DNA from: Planctomycetota bacterium
Lineage (GTDB): Bacteria > Planctomycetota > Phycisphaerae > Sedimentisphaerales > Anaerobacaceae
NCBI GenBank assembly: GCA_019456145.1
Contig: VRUL01000012.1
Span: 88,101 to 152,100 of the forward strand
DNA: 64,000 nucleotides
Direction: 5' to 3'
Program-made: the position numbers and the translations under genes
The notes under the pieces: model-generated
What the model was told of the DNA's origin: nothing
Database searches by the model: none
What the model saw: the letters and a program-made list of their open reading frames with translations, nothing else
Shown: positions 8,574 to 16,066 of the stretch, piece by piece
Layout of the letters: every line of letters begins with the position of its first letter
Position numbering within the stretch: the first letter of the stretch is position 1

Positions 8574-9752
8574 ATGAAAACGTCCGTGCGGATTCTACAG
8601 GTTGCCAATCAGGCAGGGCCTTTACATCTGTTTATGCCGCCACTTTGTCGGGCCTTAAGAAAAGCTGGAGCCCAGATAGAGTTTGCATGCATGCCGGTTG
8701 GAGCATTATGGAAGCCTTTGAAGCAGTCGGAATCTGAGGTTCATGCACTACCGGCCGGTAGCTGGAGCAACCCACTTACATGGTGGAAGCTTTATTGGAA
8801 ACTACGGGAATTATTTAGAGCAAGACGTTTTGACTTAATGATTGTTCATACACCGGTGATGAGCTGGATAGCTCGAACGGCGGCAAGGGGTTTAGTTCCG
8901 GCAAGTATTTATTTTGCCCACGGCTTGCCATTTGCGGCGCCGAAACAATCAAAGCTTGCTTATGTGGTTTTCAGAACCATCGAGAGATTTGTGGGCCGGT
9001 ATACAGATGCAGTGTTTCTTGTGAACAGCGATGATGCAGCCGTTTGCCAAAGGACTAAACTGACACATGGTGACGGGCGTAGCTACCACGTGCCCGGTCC
9101 CGGGGTTGATGTAGAATCATTTTCCAGGCAACCTGCCGAGGACCAGGTAAGAAAGCTAGAGCAGGATTTGGGCCTAAGAGCCGGGAAATCGTTGGTTCTG
9201 TATTTAGGCCGGTTTATCAAGGCGAAGAGGCCGGGCGATGTTTTGGAACTTGCCCGTAGGTTGGGCTCTGACGTGGACTTTGTAATGGCTGGTGAAGGGC
9301 CCTTATGGAGGCAAATCAAGGAGGCGGGTGCCAGGATAGGACCGCACGTAAAGGTGGTTGAATTTACCGACCAGGTTCCGTTGCTTCTTGCCCGGTGCAG
9401 TTTGCTGGTATTGCCAAGCGTTTTTATGGAGGGTCTGCCACAGATTCTTCTTGAAACTCACGCTGCCGGTAAGCCTGCGGTGGCTTATGATATCCGGGGT
9501 GTTCGTGATATCATTGAGCACGGCACGACAGGGTATCTGGTTCGGCCTTGTGATGTGGACGCTTTATATGAATCGGTAAGGAAGATTCTTGAGAACGAAG
9601 ACCTCAGGAGCGGGATGGGCCAGGCAGGGCAAAAACGTATACGTGAGAAGTTTTCAAATGAGGTGGCATTATCAGTTATCTTGCCTGCTATTCGTGAAGT
9701 GCTTTTGAAGAAAAACATTTGTGATCTGCCAAAATGCCGGAATGAGAAGTGA
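8574..9752 (+). CDS. Glycosyltransferase family 4
   Basis: The frame stays open from 8508, but the ATG at 8574 ('MKTSVRILQVANQAGPLHLF') is preferred: it lies two bases after the previous stop and gives a normal GT4 N-terminus of 392 residues. The C-terminal half carries 'VLYLGRFIKAKRPGDVL', 'VMAGEGPLWRQI', and then 'EGLPQILLETHAAGKPAVAY', a textbook GT4 donor site with the Glu-x7-Glu spacing. This architecture is shared with WbpH/WcaC-type retaining transferases that build O-antigen or capsule repeats. The tight junction with the upstream gene points to translational coupling. Sugar specificity is not readable from the sequence. Confidence 0.88.
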   Translation: MKTSVRILQVANQAGPLHLFMPPLCRALRKAGAQIEFACMPVGALWKPLKQSESEVHALPAGSWSNPLTWWKLYWKLRELFRARRFDLMIVHTPVMSWIARTAARGLVPASIYFAHGLPFAAPKQSKLAYVVFRTIERFVGRYTDAVFLVNSDDAAVCQRTKLTHGDGRSYHVPGPGVDVESFSRQPAEDQVRKLEQDLGLRAGKSLVLYLGRFIKAKRPGDVLELARRLGSDVDFVMAGEGPLWRQIKEAGARIGPHVKVVEFTDQVPLLLARCSLLVLPSVFMEGLPQILLETHAAGKPAVAYDIRGVRDIIEHGTTGYLVRPCDVDALYESVRKILENEDLRSGMGQAGQKRIREKFSNEVALSVILPAIREVLLKKNICDLPKCRNEK

Positions 9753-9830
9753 TTCCGATGAAAGTGATATAACAGAGGGTTGTCGTAAGCCAACACCAGA
9801 AGTCTGAGCTGAAGTTAGATTGCACGGTTT

Positions 9831-10715
9831 ATGTTAAATGCACTAACAATTGATCTTGAAGACTATTGGGACGTTTATTCGCGTGACTGGCTGGGCATAG
9901 AGATCGAGCCGACGGAAGCAGTGCTTCAAAACACTCAGTGGTATCTGGAAACACTTAAGAGGTTTGATGTCAAGGCCACTTTTTTCGTTCTTGGCGGTGT
10001 CGCAAAGGTTTTTCCCAATCTGATCAAGCAGATTGCAGAGGACGGTCATGAAATAGCCAGCCATGGTATGGGTCATACACAGATTTTCAAAGTGGATAAA
10101 GAGGAGTTTCGTCGTGATATTGTTGAAAGTAAGAAGCTTCTCGAAGATCTTGTTTCGTGTCCGGTGACTGGATATCGGGCCCCCACTTTTTCAATAATGC
10201 CGGAGACAAAGTGGGCTCTGGAGGTTCTGGCAGAAGTGGGTTTTGAGTATGATTCGAGCGTTTTTCCAATATCGGGGAAACGTTACGGCTGGCCCGGTTT
10301 TCATAAAGGAATATGTAAAGTTGAACTGACTTCGGAAAGGAATATTATTGAGGTTCCGATGTCGACAATAAGCGTTGTAGGAAGAAGCGTTCCGGTTGGT
10401 GGAGGGGGTTATGTAAGGATTTTTCCGTATTGGTTCACCAGATGGGCGCTGCGCTGTATCGAGAGACAGAGGCCGGGGATAGTTTATCTGCACCCATATG
10501 AAATCGATGCTCGGTCAAAGCGGATTGATATCAAACACCTTTCTCTTGAAGATCAAAGGAAAGCTATGAGGCACCATAAGATGCAATTGAGGAATAGGAA
10601 GACAATGAGGGAGAAAATAATTAAGCTTTTGTCAGAATTTGAATTTGCACCGATAAGGCAGGTGATAGCGAGATGTGGCAATATGGGGTCTTGGGCGATT
10701 AAGGGCGCAGGCTGA
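9831..10715 (+). CDS. Polysaccharide deacetylase, DUF3473/XrtA-associated type
   Basis: The protein has 294 residues. The NodB fold is seen from 'TIDLEDYWD' (D8 and D11, metal and catalytic acid region) through 'ATFFVLG', 'HEIASHGMGH' (H78 and H82, the metal-binding pair) and 'YRAPTFSI' (R116). The C-terminal part, with 'PVGGGGYVRIFPYWF' and 'VYLHPYEID', matches the DUF3473 tail of the deacetylases found in exosortase (XrtA)-linked exopolysaccharide loci. The likely role is removing N- or O-acetyl groups from the glycan. No signal peptide is visible, as is usual for this subgroup. A second copy lies at 25269-26123. No exosortase or PEP-CTERM gene is in the window. The start lacks an obvious ribosome binding site. 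Confidence 0.88.
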   Translation: MLNALTIDLEDYWDVYSRDWLGIEIEPTEAVLQNTQWYLETLKRFDVKATFFVLGGVAKVFPNLIKQIAEDGHEIASHGMGHTQIFKVDKEEFRRDIVESKKLLEDLVSCPVTGYRAPTFSIMPETKWALEVLAEVGFEYDSSVFPISGKRYGWPGFHKGICKVELTSERNIIEVPMSTISVVGRSVPVGGGGYVRIFPYWFTRWALRCIERQRPGIVYLHPYEIDARSKRIDIKHLSLEDQRKAMRHHKMQLRNRKTMREKIIKLLSEFEFAPIRQVIARCGNMGSWAIKGAG

Positions 10716-10729
10716 TTGATTTTTCTTCT

Positions 10730-11401
10730 TTGAAGAGGTTTGAAAGGGCGAGAGCTGTGGACAGAGGTGTGCAGAAATATTTTGACCGCGTACCCAAACA
10801 ATGGGACGCTTTTTACTCTCACGAGAACCGTTTTAAGTATCTGGTGAACAATCTGTTGCGGAAGGGACTTTACGAGCGTTATCGGCTTACCTTCGAGCAT
10901 TGCGGAGATCTTTCCGGGGCAAGAGTGCTTGATATAGGATGTGGTACAGGTAGGTACAGCATCGAATGCGCGAAGAGAGGCGCGGCCCACGTGGTTGGCA
11001 TGGATTTTGCGCCATCGATGGTTGAGTTCTCGCAGAGAATAGCCCAAGAAATGGGTGTTGCTGATAAGTTTACATTCATTTGTGATGATTTTTTGGCACA
11101 TCAGTTTGAAGAGCGTTTTGATATCGTTTTGGCTTTGGGTTTTTTCGATTACACAGAAGATCCGGTGCCGGTATTTAAGAAGATTGCCCAATTTTGTCCT
11201 CGGAAATTTGTTGCTTCTTTTCCCAAGTTTACGCCCATCTGGGGCATACAGCGAATGATTCGGTATAAGTGGATCAAGAGGTGCCCCATCTACAACTACA
11301 CTTCAGAACGGTTGGAATATTTGTACAGTCAAGCCGAATTTAAGCGACATCAAGTTATTCCGTGTCACAAGGGTTTCTTTGGTGTTGCAGGAACCGAATA
11401 G
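10730..11401 (+). CDS. Class I SAM-dependent methyltransferase
   Basis: From a TTG at 10730 the protein has 223 residues. A GTG at 10757 ('VDRGVQKYFDRVP') is an equally possible start, as neither has a strong ribosome binding site. Motif I is 'RVLDIGCGTGRYSIECAKRG', followed by 'VVGMDFAPSMVEFS' (the acidic residue that holds the SAM ribose), 'FICDDFL' and 'FDIVLALGFFDYTED'. These are all the canonical class I blocks. The short C-terminal part has a Tyr- and Arg-rich stretch typical of small-molecule or sugar methyltransferases. It follows the deacetylase gene by 14 bases, so it is part of the same transcript. It may O-methylate a sugar of the glycan or its lipid carrier. Confidence 0.85.
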   Translation: MKRFERARAVDRGVQKYFDRVPKQWDAFYSHENRFKYLVNNLLRKGLYERYRLTFEHCGDLSGARVLDIGCGTGRYSIECAKRGAAHVVGMDFAPSMVEFSQRIAQEMGVADKFTFICDDFLAHQFEERFDIVLALGFFDYTEDPVPVFKKIAQFCPRKFVASFPKFTPIWGIQRMIRYKWIKRCPIYNYTSERLEYLYSQAEFKRHQVIPCHKGFFGVAGTE

Positions 11402-11428
11402 CGGACATGTGTTATTGAGGGTCAGGAG

Positions 11429-11527
11429 ATGATGTTTTTGGACAAGAAGACTGTTTTTTCGGCGGTGCTAAGGACTACAGAAAACTATTTTGAATATAGG
11501 AGAAAAGCAGATTATGGAACTGAGTGA
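11429..11527 (+). CDS. Possible 32-residue ORF overlapping the epimerase start
   Basis: An ATG-ATG pair at 11429 opens a frame of 32 residues, rich in Lys, Arg, Thr and Tyr, that ends 14 bases inside the epimerase gene. A CAGGAG stretch lies immediately before the ATG, too close for ideal initiation. I do not recognise the peptide. It could be a leader that couples translation to the epimerase, the N-terminal remnant of a lost gene, or chance. Confidence 0.2.
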   Translation: MMFLDKKTVFSAVLRTTENYFEYRRKADYGTE

Positions 11528-12482
11528 CTCAAGAATTTTGGTAACCGGTAGTTCCGGCACTATAGGCAACTGTTTATGCGAAGCCTTATTAGAAAGGAAC
11601 GTTGATGTGGTCGGTGTTGATATTAGACCAAATCGATGGAATGAAGAAGTAAATCGCAGAACTATTAACATAGACCTAAGAAATCCTGAGGATGTGAAGA
11701 AGTTACCTAAAGAATTTGACCTGGTTGTTCATTTTGCTGCAAATGCAAGGGTCTTCAAACTGGTTGAGAATCCGGATTTGGCAAAGGACAACTTCCTGAT
11801 CTTATATAATATTTTGGAATTTGCCAGGCAGAACAACATTAAAAGAATTCTCTTTGCCAGTTCCAGGGAAGTATACGGCAACTCAGGTTATATCATTCAT
11901 TCTGAAGAAGAGGCATTCGTTAAAAATTGTGAAAGTAGTTATACCGCCACCAAGATTGCCGGAGAAGCATTGGTACACGCATACGAGCAATGCTATGGTA
12001 TTGAGTATGTAATTGTAAGGTTTTCAAATGTATATGGAAGATATGATTATACCGACAGAGTTGTTCCTTTATTTATATCAAAAGCTTTAAAAAACGAAGA
12101 TATCCATGTATACGGAAGAGACAAAATTCTTGACTTTACTTATATAGAGGATTGTGCAGATGGTGTGGTTAAATCTTTAGAACTTTTCGAAACATCGAAA
12201 AATGAAGTCTATAATATCGCAACCCAGAAAGGGTATTCAATTGAGAAAGTTGCCCAGCTGATTATTGAATTAACCGGCTCCAAAAGCAAAATATTTTATG
12301 AAACAAACCGTACGGGTGAGGTATGTCGGTTTATTGCGGATATATCAAAAGCAAAAGCAGTCTTAAATTATTCTCCGCAGAATGATCTGATGACTGGAAT
12401 TAATAAGACAATAGAATGGTATTCACCAAGAATAGAAGAATACGAAAAAGAGTTAAGTAAAGCTGACATCATCAGTTCGTAG
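11514..12482 (+). CDS. NAD-dependent epimerase/dehydratase (extended SDR)
   Basis: The ATG at 11514 has an AGGAGA about ten bases upstream and gives a protein of 322 residues. The frame is open from 11490, but that ATG lacks a binding site. The Rossmann motif is 'RILVTGSSGTIG' (Gly-x-x-Gly-x-x-Gly), followed by 'VHFAANA', 'FASSREVYG' and the catalytic 'SYTATK' (Tyr-x3-Lys). 'RFSNVYG' and 'RDKILDFTYIEDCADGV' match the UDP-glucose 4-epimerase/GDP-mannose dehydratase family C-terminus. It should modify a nucleotide sugar used by this locus, though the exact substrate is not clear. The gene looks clearly AT-richer than its neighbours, as does 2983-4512, which suggests lateral acquisition. Confidence 0.85.
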   Translation: MELSDSRILVTGSSGTIGNCLCEALLERNVDVVGVDIRPNRWNEEVNRRTINIDLRNPEDVKKLPKEFDLVVHFAANARVFKLVENPDLAKDNFLILYNILEFARQNNIKRILFASSREVYGNSGYIIHSEEEAFVKNCESSYTATKIAGEALVHAYEQCYGIEYVIVRFSNVYGRYDYTDRVVPLFISKALKNEDIHVYGRDKILDFTYIEDCADGVVKSLELFETSKNEVYNIATQKGYSIEKVAQLIIELTGSKSKIFYETNRTGEVCRFIADISKAKAVLNYSPQNDLMTGINKTIEWYSPRIEEYEKELSKADIISS

Positions 12483-12540
12483 TGGTGAAAGTGTGATTTT
12501 AGCTGTTATTGAGAGGAATTGATGGGCAGTTAGATAAAGA

Positions 12541-12735
12541 TCGAGTTGTGGTGTGTATCCTCATTTCCGTTCATCCCTCTTTGAATGGGCGGCTTTTCCA
12601 TAAGGAGGCAAAAACTCTGGTAAAGCGGGATACAATGTTGTTCTTATTGCCCATCATACCAGAGAAGAGACCGTAGATGACGTAAGAATGGTTCCTTTGC
12701 CTGAACCAAGAAATAGATTTGAAAGAATGACAATG
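12541..12735 (+). pseudogene. Remnant N-terminus of another GT4 glycosyltransferase
   Basis: In one frame the DNA reads 'VHPSLNGRLFHKEAKTLVKR'. After a one-base loss near 12631 it continues 'GYNVVLIAHHTREETVDDVR' and then 'MVPLPEPRNRFERM'. This is the familiar start of a GT4 subfamily, with the segments 'FHKEAKTL', 'GYxVxLIA' and 'PxPRNRxERM'. The downstream half of that gene is gone. The last part of the remnant is in frame with, and runs without a stop into, the next glycosyltransferase, so the current ORF start at 12688 is made of foreign N-terminal sequence. Confidence 0.7.
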
Positions 12736-14004
12736 CTCCGAAGTAAACGAACCACAGATATAGGGAAGTTTGCAAAGCTGTGTAAACCGACCGGCCAGCC
12801 CGTTTCCAAGAAGTTGAAGGTAGCATTTGTTCAGCCTATAATTCCCAAATACCGCAGCGATTTCCTGAGACGATTTTCGGAATTTACGAAACTGGATATT
12901 TTGTCGCTGTACGGGAAACTTAGATCCAAAAAATACAAAAAGATATGCAACTATGATAAGATTCATGGTTTTCCCCACAAGGCATTATGGGCACCGCTGG
13001 TTGTTCCTCGTATCCAGGGGCAGATATATCATGTCTATTTTTTCCCCACCCTGTTGTGGCACTTAATAAAATTCAGGCCGCAAGTTGTGATAACTGAGGG
13101 CGAATATATGATGTTAAACAACCTTCTCGTATTTATGTACGCCCGAATTTTTGGCGCAAAGGTCGTATGGTGGTCTCTGGGGAAAATGGTAACAAGACAG
13201 AAAACCATTGTTAACTACTTATTCGACTGGCTGATAAGGTGGGAGATATTTAACTGTCATTTTATCGTAGGCAAAAACACCCAAGCCTGTCGGTACTATC
13301 ACGAGAAGTATGGTATACCTGTCGACAGAACTCTTGTGGCTCCTAATAGCATAGACGACATTAATGAAAAGGATATCGAGCAAAGCAAAGATGACATTGC
13401 CGCTCTACGAAAACGCCTGGGATTCGGACCGGTGGTGCTTTACGTAGGTGCAATGACAGAAGCAAAGCGACTTGAGGACCTCATACGAGCCATGGAGGAT
13501 GTCTGGAATAAGTGTCCATCTGCCAAGTTGGTTCTTGTAGGTGATGGAGAAGTTAAATCAGATTTGGAGAAAATGGTTAGTGAGCTGAAATGGGAGGATA
13601 AGGTAATCTTTATCGGCAAAGTGTTGGAAGGTGTATCAAAGTATTTTTTGCTGGCTGAGGTTTTTGTTTTGCCTGGATTAGGCGGTTTGGCTATTCCTCA
13701 TGCAATGATCCATGGAGTGCCGGTAATCGCCGGGATTGCTGATGGGACGGAAAAGGACCTTATTATTGATGGGGTGACTGGATATTTGTTAAAGAGTGAC
13801 AATAACAAGGAACTTGCGGAGAAAATCATTGCAATTATCACCAAGCCAGAATTGCGAAAAGAGATGAGTGTGAATTGCAAAGATTTTATAGAAACGCAAT
13901 GGAATATACGCCTCCAAGTTGAGAGGATGCACATGGCTGCAGCCAAGGCCCGAGAAGTTCGGACCACTTTGGGTAGATGCGTTAAAAGGGAAGCGGCCAA
14001 CTGA
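12688..14004 (+). CDS. Glycosyltransferase family 4 with chimeric N-terminus
   Basis: The open frame of 438 residues starts inside the remnant of another glycosyltransferase. The genuine GT4 domain begins near residue 43 with 'KLKVAFVQPIIPKYRSDF', so the true start may be an ATG at 12727 or 12733 or a TTG at 12814. The N-terminal half has the acceptor-side segment 'FRPQVVITEGEYMMLN'. The C-terminal half has 'VLYVGAMTEAKRLEDLIRAM', 'LVLVGDGEV', and 'LPGLGGLAIPHAMIHGVPVI' for donor binding. It should transfer a sugar to a lipid-linked intermediate. The 3' end is followed immediately by rearranged DNA that begins like the 5' end of the bi-domain oxidoreductase gene. Family assignment is firm; the start is not. 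Confidence 0.82.
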   Translation: MVPLPEPRNRFERMTMLRSKRTTDIGKFAKLCKPTGQPVSKKLKVAFVQPIIPKYRSDFLRRFSEFTKLDILSLYGKLRSKKYKKICNYDKIHGFPHKALWAPLVVPRIQGQIYHVYFFPTLLWHLIKFRPQVVITEGEYMMLNNLLVFMYARIFGAKVVWWSLGKMVTRQKTIVNYLFDWLIRWEIFNCHFIVGKNTQACRYYHEKYGIPVDRTLVAPNSIDDINEKDIEQSKDDIAALRKRLGFGPVVLYVGAMTEAKRLEDLIRAMEDVWNKCPSAKLVLVGDGEVKSDLEKMVSELKWEDKVIFIGKVLEGVSKYFLLAEVFVLPGLGGLAIPHAMIHGVPVIAGIADGTEKDLIIDGVTGYLLKSDNNKELAEKIIAIITKPELRKEMSVNCKDFIETQWNIRLQVERMHMAAAKAREVRTTLGRCVKREAAN

Positions 14005-14044
14005 TAAAACAAGTCATCCAGGACATCAAAACGGGCAAGTTGTC

Positions 14045-14177
14045 GGGTGAGGAGGAGTTGAAAGAACGGATTGAAAGATAAGAAAGCTAATGCCATTGTC
14101 GTTATAGAAAGCAGATCATGAGAACAATCTGCCATTATGCAAAACATATAGAAAGGCTTTTGTGTGAAACAGGTTTT
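14045..14177 (+). repeat. Direct repeat, copy 1 (133 bp)
   Basis: This stretch matches 15934-16066 base for base except for one difference I can see (TAA here and TGA there, at the end of the ligase reading frame). It contains the last codons of a PaaK/CapK-like ligase ('GEEELKERIER'), the spacer, and the first codons of a bi-domain oxidoreductase (GTG at 14164). Weaker similarity continues to about 14222. Just before it, 14010-14044 encodes 'KQVIQDIKTGKL', a further oxidoreductase-like N-terminus joined to the ligase tail. It is therefore a fossil of an earlier ligase-oxidoreductase gene pair. Confidence 0.85.
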
Positions 14178-14222
14178 ACAAAGTATCAAAACAGGGAATC
14201 TCGAAGTTGTTGAGTTGCCGTG

Positions 14223-14369
14223 CGTGCAGTCGTTACCAAATATGTCCCTCCTTATGGCATTGTGGGAGGTAATCCAGCAAAAATCATTCGCTATCGATTT
14301 ACAGAAGAGCAGCACCTGCATAGTGAATCCCTTGATAAGCTTATCAGATCACTAAGTGCGGAGTATTAA
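14223..14369 (+). pseudogene. Hexapeptide-repeat acyltransferase, C-terminal remnant (48 codons)
   Basis: The frame reads '[20 protein letters not shown]' followed by 'RYRFTEEQ' and ends at a TAA at 14367. '[18 protein letters not shown]' is the near-invariant end of left-handed beta-helix acetyltransferases (CatB/WbbJ type). Only the last turn and the C-terminal tail remain, and the upstream sequence is the start of an oxidoreductase gene, so this is a recombination junction and not a working gene. It shows that an acetyltransferase once belonged to the locus. Confidence 0.75.
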
Positions 14370-14409
14370 TAACATTGTCTGATGAAAGCTGCCCTGCGCA
14401 TACGAAAAG

Positions 14410-14432
14410 TTGTAGAAGGTTGGTTTCTACAA
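14410..14432. other. Perfect 8-bp inverted repeat with 7-nt loop
   Basis: TTGTAGAA at 14410-14417 and TTCTACAA at 14425-14432 form an uninterrupted stem around GGTTGGT. There is no T-run after it, so it is not a classic terminator. It lies 26 bases upstream of a promoter-like -35 box, where it could be an operator. Confidence 0.35.
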
Positions 14433-14458
14433 GAGAATTGGCTAACTTTAAATGTAGA

Positions 14459-14487
14459 TTGACAGCCCTGGGTCGAATGCTTACGAT
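14459..14487 (+). promoter_or_regulatory. Sigma-70-like promoter ahead of the PaaK-like ligase
   Basis: TTGACA at 14459-14464 is a perfect -35 box, followed after 17 bases by TACGAT at 14482-14487 (four of six -10 matches). The ligase ATG is at 14546, leaving a leader of about 50 bases. The promoter lies within the segment bounded by the direct repeats, so the ligase may be transcribed independently of the upstream genes. Confidence 0.5.
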
Positions 14488-14545
14488 ATAACATGAAACA
14501 TGTATCAGTTAAACAAAAAAGTGTTACGGCTATTACAAAAATGTT

Positions 14546-15970
14546 ATGGTAGAATCAATCGGATTTAGAATCTATAAAAGGCTGCCTGTATTTTGCCAGA
14601 ATGTTGTCTTTTCACTCAAGGGACTTCAAAACCACCATGAAAGGTACAACCGCTATTTTCACAACTATTTAAGCTGGCTACGAGAAAGTGAATGGTGGTC
14701 GGGCGAGGAGATTTATAAGTATCAAAACGAAAAACTTCGCCATATAGTTGCCTACGCCTATGAAAATATTCCTTTTTATAAACGCTGGTTTGATGAGCAC
14801 GGGATTCGTCCCAATCAAATAAAGACTCAGGAAGACCTAAACAAACTACCGATTCTCACAAAACAAACTGTTCGTGATAATCAAGACGAGCTCATCTCCC
14901 ACCAATACAAAAAACGTCAGCTTTTGCGAAGATTAACCAGCGGCACAACGGGTACTGCATTGACCATTTATGCTATACGTGAAGCTACAGCATTCCAATG
15001 GGCAATATGGTGGCGACATCGAGCCCGTTTTGGATTCAATATAGGTGACAGCCATTTGTCATTTGGAGCCCGGATCGCCGTTCCGGTTACACAGAAGCGT
15101 CCACCATTTTGGCGACAGAACTTGATGGCACGACAAACTTATATTTCAACCTATCACATGACACATAAAAATCTTCCAGTTATAGTTGACTGGATAAACA
15201 AGCACGATTTTGACTTCTATGCTGGTTATCCTAGCGCTATCTATGTTTTAGCTAATTTTTTAAGTGAGAACAATATGCATTTGCTGCACCGACCCAAATG
15301 TATCATCTGTGGCTCTGAAGCACTTTTACCTACCTTTGAGAGGTGTATTAGAGAAGTATTGGGAGTACCTGTAACTGAACAGTACGGGATGGCCGAGTTT
15401 GCTGGCAATATGGCAAAATGCGAGTGTGGCAAGTTTCATCTCGACTTTGAGTGTTGCTGTGTTGAAGCAATACCAATGAGTTCTGCATCAGATGGCTATG
15501 CAAAACTAATATTCACTGGATGGGGTAACCCTGCAATGCCTTTTATTCGATATGATGTCGGTGATTACGCGGTGCAGAGCAAGCAAGTGTGTAGATGTGG
15601 TCGCGAGAGTATTTGTTTCGATAGTGTTGATGGACGTATTGAAGATTATATACGTACACCAGACGGTCGGATGGCGATTGGAATGAACCAGGTGTTCGAA
15701 TATGCTCCTGGTGCAAAGGAAATACAAATCTATCAAGGACGATTGGAAGAAATTGAAGTTCGTGTGGTGCCAGGCCGGAACTACACGATGCAGGATGAAC
15801 AGGCGTTGCTGCTGGAACTACGGCAGCGAGTTGGAAACGAAATTAATATCAAATTTGTATTAGTAGACCACATCCCAAGGACTTCTTCAGGAAAGTTTCG
15901 GGCAGTCGTTTCTGGATTGACGGGTCAATCTGAGGGTGAGGAGGAGTTGAAAGAACGGATTGAAAGATGA
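14546..15970 (+). CDS. PaaK/CapK-like adenylate-forming ligase
   Basis: The protein has 474 residues, near the family norm of 430-480. The phosphate-binding loop is 'LTSGTTGTALTIY' (S132-G136). The C-terminal lid has 'RVGNEINIKFVLVDHIPRTS' followed by a 'SGKF' lysine, expected to act in adenylation or thioester formation. Cys-rich pieces 'CECGKFHLDFECCC' and 'VCRCGRE' resemble the metal site of phenylacetate-CoA ligase relatives. CapK-like members are common in capsule loci, where they are thought to activate a carboxylic acid as acyl-AMP or acyl-CoA. The gene is bracketed by 133-bp direct repeats. It is followed by the bi-domain oxidoreductase and, some 6 kb on, by further acyl-CoA enzymes, which could share a pathway. 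Confidence 0.82.
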   Translation: MVESIGFRIYKRLPVFCQNVVFSLKGLQNHHERYNRYFHNYLSWLRESEWWSGEEIYKYQNEKLRHIVAYAYENIPFYKRWFDEHGIRPNQIKTQEDLNKLPILTKQTVRDNQDELISHQYKKRQLLRRLTSGTTGTALTIYAIREATAFQWAIWWRHRARFGFNIGDSHLSFGARIAVPVTQKRPPFWRQNLMARQTYISTYHMTHKNLPVIVDWINKHDFDFYAGYPSAIYVLANFLSENNMHLLHRPKCIICGSEALLPTFERCIREVLGVPVTEQYGMAEFAGNMAKCECGKFHLDFECCCVEAIPMSSASDGYAKLIFTGWGNPAMPFIRYDVGDYAVQSKQVCRCGRESICFDSVDGRIEDYIRTPDGRMAIGMNQVFEYAPGAKEIQIYQGRLEEIEVRVVPGRNYTMQDEQALLLELRQRVGNEINIKFVLVDHIPRTSSGKFRAVVSGLTGQSEGEEELKERIER

Positions 15971-16066
15971 GAAAGCTAATGCCATTGTCGTTATAGAAAG
16001 CAGATCATGAGAACAATCTGCCATTATGCAAAACATATAGAAAGGCTTTTGTGTGAAACAGGTTTT
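15934..16066 (+). repeat. Direct repeat, copy 2 (133 bp)
   Basis: This is the intact context of the repeat: the end of the ligase gene, an 82-base spacer, and the GTG start of the bi-domain oxidoreductase at 16053. Copy 1 lies 1,889 bases upstream. Homologous recombination between the copies would remove the acyltransferase remnant, the promoter and the ligase in one step. Confidence 0.85.

Noticed and set aside
10553..11191. 212-codon - strand frame across the deacetylase end and the methyltransferase
   Set aside because: Both genes underneath have intact motifs; the antisense frame is compositionally odd and has no motif.
14045..16066. Composite transposon around the CapK-like ligase
   Set aside because: The direct repeats consist of ordinary gene ends, there is no transposase and there are no terminal inverted repeats; recombination between homologous genes explains them better.
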